From assembly GCF_025641885.1 (NCBI RefSeq), contig NZ_JAOTQN010000005.1, positions 112,451 through 176,450 of the forward strand: a stretch of 64,000 nt of DNA. The letters are read 5' to 3'. This document shows positions 15,734-23,591 of this stretch, in pieces. The notes under the pieces were generated by a model. It had not been told where the DNA came from. It was given only the letters and a program-made list of their open reading frames with translations, and ran no database searches. A program made the translations under genes and the position numbers. Every line of letters begins with the position of its first letter. Positions within the stretch are counted from its first letter, which is position 1. Origin of the DNA: Pyrobaculum sp. 3827-6 (lineage in GTDB: Archaea > Thermoproteota > Thermoprotei > Thermoproteales > Thermoproteaceae).

Positions 15734-18700
15734 ATGAACAGACATTTTTTAATGCTACAAGTAGTTCTGTTTGCCGCAGTTGCCGCGGCTCAAAACGTCG
15801 TGTTTGTGTGGCATCTACACCAGCCCCCCTATTACATACCAGAAAGCTCCGTCCCTACAGACACCGGCAAGGGAGTGGCAGAGGCTCCCTGGGTAAGGCT
15901 GTGGACTGCGAAGGCGTACTACCCCATGTTGTTGCTGGTGGAGGAAACTGGGGTAAAAGTAACTTTTGACGTGACGCCTACCCTGCTCGAGCAGATTGAG
16001 ATGTACGCCTCAGGTAGGCTGATTGATAGGTATCTACAACTCTCTCTCAAAAGCGCCGAGGAGTTAACAGAAGAAGAAAAGGCGTTTATAGCCAACAGAT
16101 TTTTCGACATAAGCTGGGAGGTTCAGATCCCGAAGTTTCCGCGGTATCAATGTCTACTCCAGAAGAGAAACAGCGGTCTGCAGTTCGACACGGCGGACTA
16201 CCGCGACTTACAGGTATTATTCAACCTGGCGTGGATTAACGAGAAGTTACTCGTCGAAGACCCGGAGCTGAGGCCTATATACGAAAAGGCTAGAAACAGC
16301 AACTGCGATACCCACTTCACAGATCTAGAGAAGGCGGTGGTCTTGACAAAGCACCTAAAGTACCCCAAGCTGTTTCTAGACAAGCTAGCGAAGCTGTATA
16401 GAGGCGGGTGGATAGACGTAGTCATGACGCCGTACTACTACCCCATAGCTCCACTTGTTGAAAACACCAGCAACGCCCTACTCACAGACCCCGGCATAAT
16501 AACCCTGCCGCGGCCCTTCGCACATCCTGAAGACGTCGCCGCACAGATCCAGCTCTCTAGACACAAATTCAAAATGTTCTTCAAGTCGGAGCTCCTGGGC
16601 GTGTGGCCCCCAGAGCTGGCAGTCGACGACCTCTTTCTAAAAATACTGGCTCAAAACTCTATTAGGTACACCATAGCCGATCAGGCGGCTCTGCAACGCT
16701 ACCTGGGTAGGGAGGCGGAGCCTAGGGAGCTCCACACGCCGTGGGTCAGGCACGGGGTCTTAATCTTCTTCAGAGATAGAGAGCTGTCGGACTGGATAGG
16801 CTTCAGAGGCTCGGAGCTGTCACGGCAATTCGGCGAGGACTACGCCGCGGGGCAGTTCCTACAGATCTTAAGCAGTAGAGCCGGCGGCGGATACATCGTA
16901 ATCGCCCTCGACGGCGAAAACCCGTGGGAGTGGTACCCCCACGACGGCTACATCTTCCTCACCAAGATATACAACGCGGTTAAGGACCGCGCCTCGACTC
17001 TAAGGGAGGCAGCCGGGAGAGCCGCGCCGCTACCCATGAACTCGCCGTTGCCCCCCTCCAGCTGGGCCGGGGGGAGCCTCTCCGTGTGGATAGGGGAGTG
17101 GGAGGAGAACCTGGCATGGAGGATACTAGAAGAGGCGAGGCAAGCCGCCCAGAACAAGGCCTGGGCGCAGTTGCTATACCCGGCGGAGGCAGGCGACTGG
17201 TTCTGGTGGTACGGACGGGATAGGGAATCACCCGTGGAGAACGTCTTCGACTACCTATTCCGCTACGTTATTAAGAAGTTCTACAGCAAGACAGGTCTGC
17301 CCTACAGCTACACGTGGCCTCTCGACGAGCCTATTCACTACAGAAGCCAAGTCACAGTTGACTGGGCTGGGGCTCCCTTCAGCAGACTGATATTCAGCGA
17401 AGTGGAAAACGTGACGGTCACCGTCGAGGTGTATTCACAAACCGCCGGCACCGCCAGCCCCGGCAGAGCCGGGGGCATTAGGGCGGTGGCGCACTGGGGC
17501 CCGGTGGATGTGTGGGGCGGGGCGTGGAGGGACTTGTTCTTCGCCCCCATGGCGTACGCCGGGGACGTGGGGAACAACGACGTATATGCGCTACAGCTGA
17601 GGCTCCCACCTGGTAAGTACGAGTTCACCTTCATAGCCCAGGGCTCCAACGAGGTCTACGCGACGGCGCTTGGGAAGAACTACAGAGTGGAGGTGGTGCC
17701 CAGAACCGGCGGCTACGTCTGCGGCGTCGAGCTGAGCCGCGTGGAGGTATACGACTCGGGGGGCAACCTAATCGCTATCTATACCGGAAACGCCACGGCG
17801 TACGTCGGCGACGTAATTAAGGCCTACTACAGGATATGCAGAAGCGGCGGCGTCTACGTAGCCGCGTCCATGGCCCTCCTGAGAGACGTAGGGGCGCCGT
17901 GGGATGAGGTGTACGTATACGCGGAGCCCGCCGGCGGAGACCTCTACGTGGCCGAGTTTAGGCTCAACTACAGCGGCGTGTTTGTACTAAAGGCCAAGGC
18001 CATGGGCAGCAACGTGTCCTACTCGCCGCCGACCTACATCAAGGCACTCGGCGGCCCAGGCCCAAGATTCGTAGACGGAAACCCCAGCGACTGGATCGGC
18101 CAACCGCCTCAGCAGACACCCGGAGCCGCCGCCAGTATGTATGAGCTAATAGTCACAGACCCCGAGGGCGATCAGTACAGGTATTACCGCCCAGATTGGA
18201 GCTGGCCCCCCACAGACGACTTAGATGCAGTGGAGCTCAGACTCTACATAGATGGAAACAACCTCTACGGGCTGGTAAAGCTGAGGCAACTCGGCAACAT
18301 CTACGCGCCGTACGTCATGGTGGCGATCGGACTCCCAGGAAGCGGGTTCAGCGAGTGGCTACCCGACTGGAGCGATACGAGGCTCGCCTTTAAGTGGGAC
18401 TACGTAATAGGCATAAACTATGGAAAAGGCACTCCACTCTTCCTATTCGACCACTCCTGGGATCCAAAACCGGCGGGGCAAATAGCCAGATCTGGAAACG
18501 TCATAGAATTCGCCATACCGCTAGACCAGCTACCACTACTAAAAGACGCAAATGAGATCTACATAACGGCGGCGGTGTTTGCAAACAGCTACGGAGGCAT
18601 ATGGGACCCCGGCAAAAACAACGCATACGACCCAGCAAGAGGCATATACATAAACGAAGACATCTACGCATCCAACATATACGACGTATTCGGACAGGCG

Positions 18701-18805
18701 CCGACATGGGAAGAAGTCTACGGAGGCTGGAACGGCGGCGACTACACAGTCAACTTCTACATCACAGCACATCTACAAAACGGCAGAATAGTCGCACTCT
18801 CCTAA
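15734..18805 (+). CDS. Secreted family 57 glycoside hydrolase (amylopullulanase-like)
   Basis: Predicted to cleave alpha-glucans outside the cell. A signal peptide (FLMLQVVLFAAVAAAQ) precedes the catalytic domain. GH57 landmarks are present: the first motif HLHQPPYY (27-34), the nucleophile region GVWPPELAVDD (Glu294) and IALDGENPWEWYPHDG (Asp393). After about residue 600 come beta-rich modules (ENVTVTVEVYSQTAG; YVCGVELSRVEVYDSGGN) and a C-terminal glucodextranase-like domain beginning FVDGNPSDWIG. At 1,023 residues it fits archaeal amylopullulanases. There is no C-terminal membrane anchor. A single leaderless TATA is shared with rnhA. Confidence 0.9.
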   Translation: MNRHFLMLQVVLFAAVAAAQNVVFVWHLHQPPYYIPESSVPTDTGKGVAEAPWVRLWTAKAYYPMLLLVEETGVKVTFDVTPTLLEQIEMYASGRLIDRYLQLSLKSAEELTEEEKAFIANRFFDISWEVQIPKFPRYQCLLQKRNSGLQFDTADYRDLQVLFNLAWINEKLLVEDPELRPIYEKARNSNCDTHFTDLEKAVVLTKHLKYPKLFLDKLAKLYRGGWIDVVMTPYYYPIAPLVENTSNALLTDPGIITLPRPFAHPEDVAAQIQLSRHKFKMFFKSELLGVWPPELAVDDLFLKILAQNSIRYTIADQAALQRYLGREAEPRELHTPWVRHGVLIFFRDRELSDWIGFRGSELSRQFGEDYAAGQFLQILSSRAGGGYIVIALDGENPWEWYPHDGYIFLTKIYNAVKDRASTLREAAGRAAPLPMNSPLPPSSWAGGSLSVWIGEWEENLAWRILEEARQAAQNKAWAQLLYPAEAGDWFWWYGRDRESPVENVFDYLFRYVIKKFYSKTGLPYSYTWPLDEPIHYRSQVTVDWAGAPFSRLIFSEVENVTVTVEVYSQTAGTASPGRAGGIRAVAHWGPVDVWGGAWRDLFFAPMAYAGDVGNNDVYALQLRLPPGKYEFTFIAQGSNEVYATALGKNYRVEVVPRTGGYVCGVELSRVEVYDSGGNLIAIYTGNATAYVGDVIKAYYRICRSGGVYVAASMALLRDVGAPWDEVYVYAEPAGGDLYVAEFRLNYSGVFVLKAKAMGSNVSYSPPTYIKALGGPGPRFVDGNPSDWIGQPPQQTPGAAASMYELIVTDPEGDQYRYYRPDWSWPPTDDLDAVELRLYIDGNNLYGLVKLRQLGNIYAPYVMVAIGLPGSGFSEWLPDWSDTRLAFKWDYVIGINYGKGTPLFLFDHSWDPKPAGQIARSGNVIEFAIPLDQLPLLKDANEIYITAAVFANSYGGIWDPGKNNAYDPARGIYINEDIYASNIYDVFGQAPTWEEVYGGWNGGDYTVNFYITAHLQNGRIVALS

Positions 18806-18830
18806 ACCCCCACCTTTTTAGAAAAATCAA

Positions 18831-18919
18831 TGGGCCCGCCGGGATTTGAACCCGGGACCACCCGCGCGCCCAGGCAACCGCCGCGTGAGGCGGGCATCAT
18901 ACCGCTAGACTACGGGCCC
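18831..18919 (-). tRNA. tRNA-Val (anticodon CAC) with a 17-base intron
   Basis: On the minus strand the acceptor GGGCCCG pairs with CGGGCCC, the T arm is CCGGG-TTCAAAT-CCCGG, and the anticodon stem CCCGC/GCGGG encloses loop CTCACGC. Folding requires removal of CGGCGGTTGCCTGGGCG (18867-18883), placed between positions 37 and 38, the usual archaeal site cut by the splicing endonuclease. The mature RNA would be 72 nucleotides. No CCA is encoded. TTAAAAA on the minus strand at about 18945-18953 is the BoxA. Confidence 0.9.
18867..18883 (-). other. 17-base intron of tRNA-Val(CAC)
   Basis: The insertion after the nucleotide following the anticodon restores a perfect 5-base-pair anticodon stem and a 7-base loop when removed. 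The exact splice point rests on that folding and could shift by one or two bases. Confidence 0.75.
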
Positions 18920-19008
18920 CCGAGGATATAAGCCCCTAATTTTTAAGTTTTTCTCCGCAACGACGACGCCCGGCGCCGTTAAGGCGGCCAGATGCACCGC
19001 GGCCATCT

Positions 19009-19221
19009 TCACAGCCTAACATCCAGCCCCAGCGCCCTCGCCCTATTCACAAGACGGAGAACCTCCTGCCAAGACCGGGTTTTATATATGTAAAACCGCC
19101 CCGCCGGCTCCGCCTCGACACCCAGCACCTCCCTAGCGTAGAGCCCCAGCACCACCACGTAATACCCATCCGGCGTCTTCCTCCTAGAAGTCCACACGGC
19201 GTCCACAGGCGGCCGCGCCAC
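19009..19221 (-). CDS. Small paralogous protein, copy 1 (about 70 aa, unknown)
   Basis: From AVWTSRRKTPDGYYVVVLG to the end it is nearly identical to the gene at 23361-23570, so the two are recent or conserved paralogues. Features are a basic N-terminus, a hydrophobic YYVVVLGLYA strand, AEPAGRFYIYKT, and a C-terminal amphipathic helix (SWQEVLRLVNRARALGL). The frame is open to 19308, but the paralogue begins at the residue equivalent to the GTG at 19221. A TATA (minus strand ATTTTTATATAG, about 19245-19256) sits at leaderless distance from it. No family recognised; it may bind nucleic acid or protein as a dimer. Confidence 0.65.
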   Translation of the reverse strand: MARPPVDAVWTSRRKTPDGYYVVVLGLYAREVLGVEAEPAGRFYIYKTRSWQEVLRLVNRARALGLDVRL

Positions 19222-19501
19222 GTGACTTATGACATGCTGGTGATCTATATAAAAATCGCGGCCGCCACAGCGGTAGCTGTGTATCACCCCCCAGGAACCT
19301 GAATACATCTCCAGCGACTAGAAGCGCCGATGCCGCGGCTCCACCCCACCCCGCACCCAGCCGCCCCCGATCCCGCCAGCGAGGTCTACGCCTCTCTCCA
19401 CAGCCCGGGCCGCCTGAGGGGGAGACGTGGTGTAATCTCAATCTTTCGATTAATTCGATTTTTGATAAAAGTAAAAATAAATAGCGGAAGTTATTACCCA
19501 C
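19222..19501. other. Intergenic region between divergent genes
   Basis: 280 bases with the TATA of the small paralogue at about 19245-19256 and a weak A-rich box (aaaaataaat) about 26 bases before the ATG at 19502. The GC-rich middle (19320-19430) has no supported gene; open frames there lack any recognisable feature. Confidence 0.3.
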
Positions 19502-21151
19502 ATGACTCGGCTAGGGTGGATAGCTGTGGGTTTCGCGCTGGCTTTAGTTGCGTTGTTGTCATTCACAACGGCGAATCGGGGAGGCGCCGTCTACGACAAG
19601 TTCGGCGTCAAAGTGACGTTGCAACAGTCAAGAGAAGGCGCCGAGGAAATCCAGATAGTCTTAAAGCATAGAGGAAGGAGTCTTGAACACGCCGCATTTA
19701 TGTACGCCCCGGGCGATGGTGAGTGGCTCTATCTCGGCAACGGATCCCACAGGAGGGCGGTGCCGCTCGGCAGGTTCGTGGCTGAGGGGGAGAAGCTAAT
19801 CAACCGGCTGGGGTACAGGGGCGTGAGGGGGGTTAAGGTGGAGCTAGGCTTGCTGGTGTTTGCCCAGGTTTTTAACGTGACGGAGAGAGGCGACAAGAAA
19901 ATTCTAGAGGTCTACACAGACATATTCGCCGTCCCCCTCAACCCCTCTGAAGTTAGAGGAAGGCGCGTGGTAGTCGAGCGGGAGTTCATGCCCGTCTACA
20001 AGATAGAACAACCGCTAGATGAGGACGCCTCCCAGCAGATAGGCGCGTGGACCGGGGGGCCGGGGACGCCGCCCATAGGCGCGAGCCCGTGCTACGATTC
20101 GCGCAACCCCAAGCAGTTTGAGTACTGCTACTCGGGAGGCGCCTACACTTATTGCTACTACTGGGCCCAGGCCTCCTCCACATTTGCAGACACCGTAATA
20201 GCCCCACTAGCCACAGTATACCTAGACAGCTACGCCGGGCCGAAGATTCAGAGAATGCAAACCGATGTGTGGATATACCTAAGTAGTTCCACAACAACAT
20301 CTCTCAGTTTTGACATATCTGTGAAGGTACGCGGTTTGAAGCTACCGCGCTTGAGGCTGTCGCTAGCTACTGGAATAAGCTTTACACTCAGCGATATTTC
20401 CCAACGCATAGATTTTATAGATGTGTCAGGAATTGTATATAACTCTAGGTACGACTCTACACAGGCCCGGCTCTGGGATTACTTAAGAGGGAGATACGGT
20501 CCCGTTTATCCGGGCGATAGTCTATACGACGATGGAGTCGTATACATCGGGATCCTGGGCGAGTTGAGGTATACCAAGTGGGTCTATGTGTATAACCGCT
20601 TCTCCCCGCCTAATTACTGCGAAGTGCAGGACCTAGACTACGCCGACGGTATTGCATTCTATCCGTGGGGCGATCCCAGCTACAACGGCGCCTTCTACCC
20701 GTACCTGGTGATAGACGACGCGCCGTTTGCATTGAAGGAAACAAAGGCGCTGAGCGCCGCCATGTCGGCCCCAAACGTAACATGGATATCACTGACTCAG
20801 CGTACTGGTAGAGACTACTCAATAAGGCAACACGAAGTCGTTGAAAAGGCGAGCACCCTAGACATATCTCTCACCTCAATCCCCCTGGCCTACGCGGCTA
20901 CTAGTAGCGGATCCGTCAGCGAGAGCCTAGACTATGGACTGCCAATAAACGTAAGGCTGTCTAGTAGCGCGAAGTCGACTAGCGTCACCTATATTCAATT
21001 CACCTTGACAGGCTATAAGGACGGCTTGAGCTGGGGTGGTAACGCCTTATCTATTGGCAACATTAAGGCCTATCTAGATCCGTACGGCAACACGATCTTA
21101 ACAAATCAGTGGCTAGCTGTCCAGCTTATTAAACCGACTGTAAGCGGATAG
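19502..21151 (+). CDS. Secreted or membrane-anchored surface protein of unknown function
   Basis: A 549-residue protein with an N-terminal hydrophobic segment (LGWIAVGFALALVALLSF) that acts as signal peptide or anchor. It is followed by a long beta-strand-rich extracellular-type body, full of Tyr, Ser, Thr and Gly (for example TYCYYWAQASSTFADTV, VWIYLSSSTTTSLSFDISV). Cysteines in CYDSRNPKQFEYCYSGGAYTYCYY could form disulfides, which are common in this group. No enzyme motif seen. With the next three genes it forms a cluster of envelope-type proteins; I cannot assign a function. Confidence 0.65.
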   Translation: MTRLGWIAVGFALALVALLSFTTANRGGAVYDKFGVKVTLQQSREGAEEIQIVLKHRGRSLEHAAFMYAPGDGEWLYLGNGSHRRAVPLGRFVAEGEKLINRLGYRGVRGVKVELGLLVFAQVFNVTERGDKKILEVYTDIFAVPLNPSEVRGRRVVVEREFMPVYKIEQPLDEDASQQIGAWTGGPGTPPIGASPCYDSRNPKQFEYCYSGGAYTYCYYWAQASSTFADTVIAPLATVYLDSYAGPKIQRMQTDVWIYLSSSTTTSLSFDISVKVRGLKLPRLRLSLATGISFTLSDISQRIDFIDVSGIVYNSRYDSTQARLWDYLRGRYGPVYPGDSLYDDGVVYIGILGELRYTKWVYVYNRFSPPNYCEVQDLDYADGIAFYPWGDPSYNGAFYPYLVIDDAPFALKETKALSAAMSAPNVTWISLTQRTGRDYSIRQHEVVEKASTLDISLTSIPLAYAATSSGSVSESLDYGLPINVRLSSSAKSTSVTYIQFTLTGYKDGLSWGGNALSIGNIKAYLDPYGNTILTNQWLAVQLIKPTVSG

Positions 21152-21389
21152 CGGCAAGCTCTCTTTTCCTTCCCTTCCGCCTATTGTCTGGAGGTCTTGC
21201 CCGCCCGAGTGCCTATAACTTCGCGCAGGTGGCCAATAGCGGTGACCACCCGCAGTTTTCAAAGGCGTTGAAGATGACGTGAGAATATATGGTAGCTTTG
21301 CTAGTCGTGGCCGTGCACTTCTCTATATACAATGCAAAACCTCTACTTTAAGTAGATTAAGTTTTTAAGTAGAGAGAGGTGGCATTGCC
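21152..21389. other. Intergenic region with a regulated promoter
   Basis: 238 bases. The right end holds the TCTACTTTAAGTAGA palindrome (21342-21356), then a BoxA (agtttttaag, 21360-21369) 25 bases before the ATG at 21390. The left part contains nothing I can support beyond pyrimidine-rich DNA just after the stop codon that could terminate transcription. Confidence 0.4.
21342..21356. promoter_or_regulatory. Palindromic site TCTACTTTAAGTAGA, copy 1
   Basis: Seven-base arms around a central T, placed directly before the BoxA of the small secreted protein gene. The same palindrome occurs at 22211-22227 in the same position relative to another BoxA. An extra half-site (AAGTAGAGA) lies just downstream of the BoxA at about 21367. 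The arrangement is typical of a transcription-factor site; whether it activates or represses is unknown. Confidence 0.65.
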
Positions 21390-21854
21390 ATGCTGGCGAT
21401 CCACCTGTTAATAACGCTGGCGGCTGTGGCGCAGATGATGTCGCCAGGCGTAGCGGTAAATACCTGTAGCTTCAACGACGTTGTCTACGTAGTGTCTGGG
21501 CAATATACTTGGAAGAGCTACCATTTGCCATCTGCCATAAATGCGTGGGTGGGAGACGCGGTAACCAACGTGCCCGAGGTATACTATACATATTACTGGG
21601 ACAGTAATTCCAAAACTTTAACGGCTATCTTCTTCAACGCTGGGCCTGAAAGCGGCTACGTTACCTACAAGGTGTACTTCACAACGCAGGGCGCCTGCCC
21701 TACAGAACCTCCAAAAGGTACAGAAATAGTGCTAAAGGCGTATCGGCCCAAGGTTGTTGATAAAGTTGAGCCCGTGAGCACCAAGCCGCGGTCTATCACA
21801 GCAGTTGAGAGAATTCTACCGGCATATAAAGCACAGATGAAACAAACAAAATAA
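21390..21854 (+). CDS. Small secreted protein of unknown function
   Basis: A 154-residue protein with a signal peptide (MLAIHLLITLAAVAQMMSPG) and a strand-rich body (NDVVYVVSGQYTW, VYYTYYWDSNSKTLTAIFF, YVTYKVYFTTQGAC). It has a pair of cysteines that could form a disulfide and a lysine-rich C-terminus without an anchor. No family recognised. The leaderless promoter carries the palindrome shared with the membrane protein at 22259, suggesting both are switched together. Confidence 0.6.
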   Translation: MLAIHLLITLAAVAQMMSPGVAVNTCSFNDVVYVVSGQYTWKSYHLPSAINAWVGDAVTNVPEVYYTYYWDSNSKTLTAIFFNAGPESGYVTYKVYFTTQGACPTEPPKGTEIVLKAYRPKVVDKVEPVSTKPRSITAVERILPAYKAQMKQTK

Positions 21855-21906
21855 TATTTTTAATTTTTATAATTTTTTATGAATATTCATAGTGATTTTT
21901 ACCTGA

Positions 21907-22002
21907 GTTATTGATAATGTGGAATATAAGCTTATCCTTAGTTCTCGAGATATCGATAGGTTGGCGGATCGGCTAAAACGCGCTTGGCGGAGATCGTCAT
22001 GA
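21907..22002 (+). pseudogene. Broken duplicate of the start of the GTPBP1-like GTPase gene
   Basis: The frame NVEYKLILSSRDIDRLADRL here matches NVEYKLTLDSQDVDRLAGQL near the start of the intact GTPase gene at 35695-37236. It then stops at a TGA after about 30 codons, and an indel breaks the frame before NVEY. The G domains are absent. It is a remnant of a copy or of a recombination event, about 13.8 kb from the parent. Confidence 0.7.
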
Positions 22003-22258
22003 AAATCGTAGATGATGGGGCGGCGTGTGAATAGCCGTGACTTGTGGTTATAACGAGGCAGAGACTGTATCCCGCCCCGAAGATTTCTTCAACAGTTTAT
22101 AATGCGGCGCGCCGCCGCTCTAGGCGGGTCTCTTTTGTGGTGCTCTCCATGCGCGTGTTTTAACTTGTAGTTTCATGTACTCCACGATACCGCCCCAATC
22201 GCCGAATTCCATCTACTTTAAGTAGATCAACTTTTTATCAGAATGATGTTATTGAGTC
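22003..22258. other. Intergenic region upstream of the membrane protein gene
   Basis: Apart from the palindrome at 22211-22227 and the BoxA ctttttatc (22231-22239), I see no gene. The sequence between 22003 and 22200 has several stops in all frames and may include further decayed DNA linked to the GTPase fragment. Confidence 0.3.
22211..22227. promoter_or_regulatory. Palindromic site ATCTACTTTAAGTAGAT, copy 2
   Basis: Eight-base arms around a central T. It precedes the BoxA ctttttatc by a few bases, exactly as copy 1 does. The adjoining bases (TCAACTTTTTATC versus TTAAGTTTTTAAG) also align, so whole promoters resemble each other. Confidence 0.65.
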
Positions 22259-22846
22259 GTGAGGTTGTTCATCATATTAATAGTAAGCGTTGTCGTTCTT
22301 GTCTTTGTTGCATATTCGCTAGTAGACAGGTACTACGGCATATGCATCTCCCACGGATCCAGCTACGACTGCGTTATCTACAAGGGGTTTAGCGAAGTGG
22401 GCAGATTCACCCTCTTCCAAAACGGCACGATGGATCTGAGGTGGGGCACGATATCGGCACGCGCCCCCTTGAGGTGCGTAAGCAACTGCACGCCCGGAAG
22501 CCTAACCTCCATCGGCGTGAGGAGCATGTACGTCATTGAGGGCGGAGAGGCCATCGGCGTCGTCTTCTACCACCTAAACGCCTACCTCGGCTACGTCTTG
22601 GCGGTGCCCATAGCCCTGTACGCATACGCCCTGGCCCTAATCGCAGGCGGCACCCTTGAAAAAATCTACCGCGGCCTCAAAACCGCAGTCGTAGCCGGAG
22701 TTGCGGCCACCGCGATCTCCCTACCCACGGCGCCGCTGGAGCCCATCTCGGCGGCGGCGCTGTCCGCATGTGGCCTATCCACCGCGGCCCTGGGGCTACA
22801 CGCCATTAGACGGGTGAGGCGATGGGTAACGTCGATGTTGACATAG
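22259..22846 (+). CDS. Membrane protein of unknown function
   Basis: A 195-residue protein with an N-terminal membrane helix (FIILIVSVVVLVFVAYSLV) and a small outside domain with four cysteines (GICISHGSSYDC, RCVSNC). Two or three C-terminal helices follow (LGYVLAVPIALYAYALALIAGG; TAVVAGVAATAISL; AAALSACGLSTAALGLHAI). GTG start with a leaderless BoxA. Its 3' end overlaps the winged-helix gene by 25 bases, so the regulator may control this membrane protein. Function unknown. Confidence 0.65.
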   Translation: MRLFIILIVSVVVLVFVAYSLVDRYYGICISHGSSYDCVIYKGFSEVGRFTLFQNGTMDLRWGTISARAPLRCVSNCTPGSLTSIGVRSMYVIEGGEAIGVVFYHLNAYLGYVLAVPIALYAYALALIAGGTLEKIYRGLKTAVVAGVAATAISLPTAPLEPISAAALSACGLSTAALGLHAIRRVRRWVTSMLT

Positions 22847-23064
22847 TCGTCAGGTTACTATCACTCCTCCTAGAGAGGCCCATGAGGAAAACCGAGCTGT
22901 GGAGACTCAGCAAGCTGAATTACTACAGCTTCGAGAAATACCTCCAGCTGTTAAAAGAGAAGGGACTCGTAGCTGAGAGAGACGGATTTTACCACCTAAC
23001 TGAGAAGGGGACGAGGGAGACTTTGGCGATTTTAGAGTGGTTACGTAGAGTCCTTTACTTCTGA
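22822..23064 (+). CDS. Winged helix-turn-helix regulator (80 aa)
   Basis: A compact DNA-binding protein. Helices LLSLLLERPMRKTELWRLS and YSFEKYLQLLKEKGL form the helix-turn-helix, and VAERDGFYHLTEKG is the beta wing ending in the typical LTEKG turn, followed by a dimerising helix. It is translationally coupled to the membrane protein gene by overlap. It is a good candidate to bind the shared palindromes at 21342 and 22211, though that is inference. Confidence 0.75.
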   Translation: MGNVDVDIVVRLLSLLLERPMRKTELWRLSKLNYYSFEKYLQLLKEKGLVAERDGFYHLTEKGTRETLAILEWLRRVLYF

Positions 23065-23360
23065 CTTCTCTTCCCGCTGAGGGGCGAGGCTTCCTGGATG
23101 GCTTATTGGCGCCCTCTTCTGGCTGTGGAGTTGGCCCAGCTGACACGTCAGATCTCTCCGTTTGAAGCGCCGAACAGATCCACTTCTCTAACAAATTCTC
23201 GTCTCGTGTCAAGACTCTATTTTCAAATGTTTTTCTCAGCAACAAACTATCGCGTCGCCAGAGACATAGGGATTGTGACAGCTAGAAACACCACCCTTGC
23301 CCCAAAGTGTGAAGTTGTTAATCGTCTTGTCAAGAGAATTCTCGCCGGGGGGATTAAGCC
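23065..23360. other. Region without a supported gene
   Basis: About 296 bases between the regulator and the convergent small paralogue. An 88-codon open frame on the + strand (from 23098) has unremarkable composition, no promoter and no recognisable motif, so I do not call it. Some decayed coding sequence is possible. Confidence 0.3.
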
Positions 23361-23570
23361 CTAGCTTCTGACGTCTAGTCCTAACTCCCGCGCTTTGTTA
23401 ACTAAGCGGAGGATTTCTTGCCACGACTTGGTCTTGTATATGTAAAACCGGCCTGCTGGCTCTGCATCTATTCCCAATATCTCCTTAGCGTATAGGCCCA
23501 GCACCACTACGTAGTAGCCGTCGGGGGTTTTTCTCCTTGATGTCCAGACGGCTTTTACAGGCGACCGCAT
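23361..23570 (-). CDS. Small paralogous protein, copy 2 (69 aa, unknown)
   Basis: Paralogue of the gene at 19009-19221: both contain AVWTSRRKTPDGYYVVVLG and AEPAGRFYIYKT and end in a helix plus GLDVR. Differences are conservative (K/R, I/V), which shows selection on the protein and supports both as real genes. ATG start. It lies 21 bases downstream of the ATPase gene on the same strand and could share its transcript. Function unknown. Confidence 0.7.
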   Translation of the reverse strand: MRSPVKAVWTSRRKTPDGYYVVVLGLYAKEILGIDAEPAGRFYIYKTKSWQEILRLVNKARELGLDVRS

Positions 23571-23591
23571 GCCCTCTATAGAGGCCGGGGT

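Noticed and set aside
23098..23364. 88-codon open frame on the + strand
   Set aside because: No promoter, no motif and a composition unlike neighbouring proteins. It overlaps the end of the well-supported small paralogue on the other strand.
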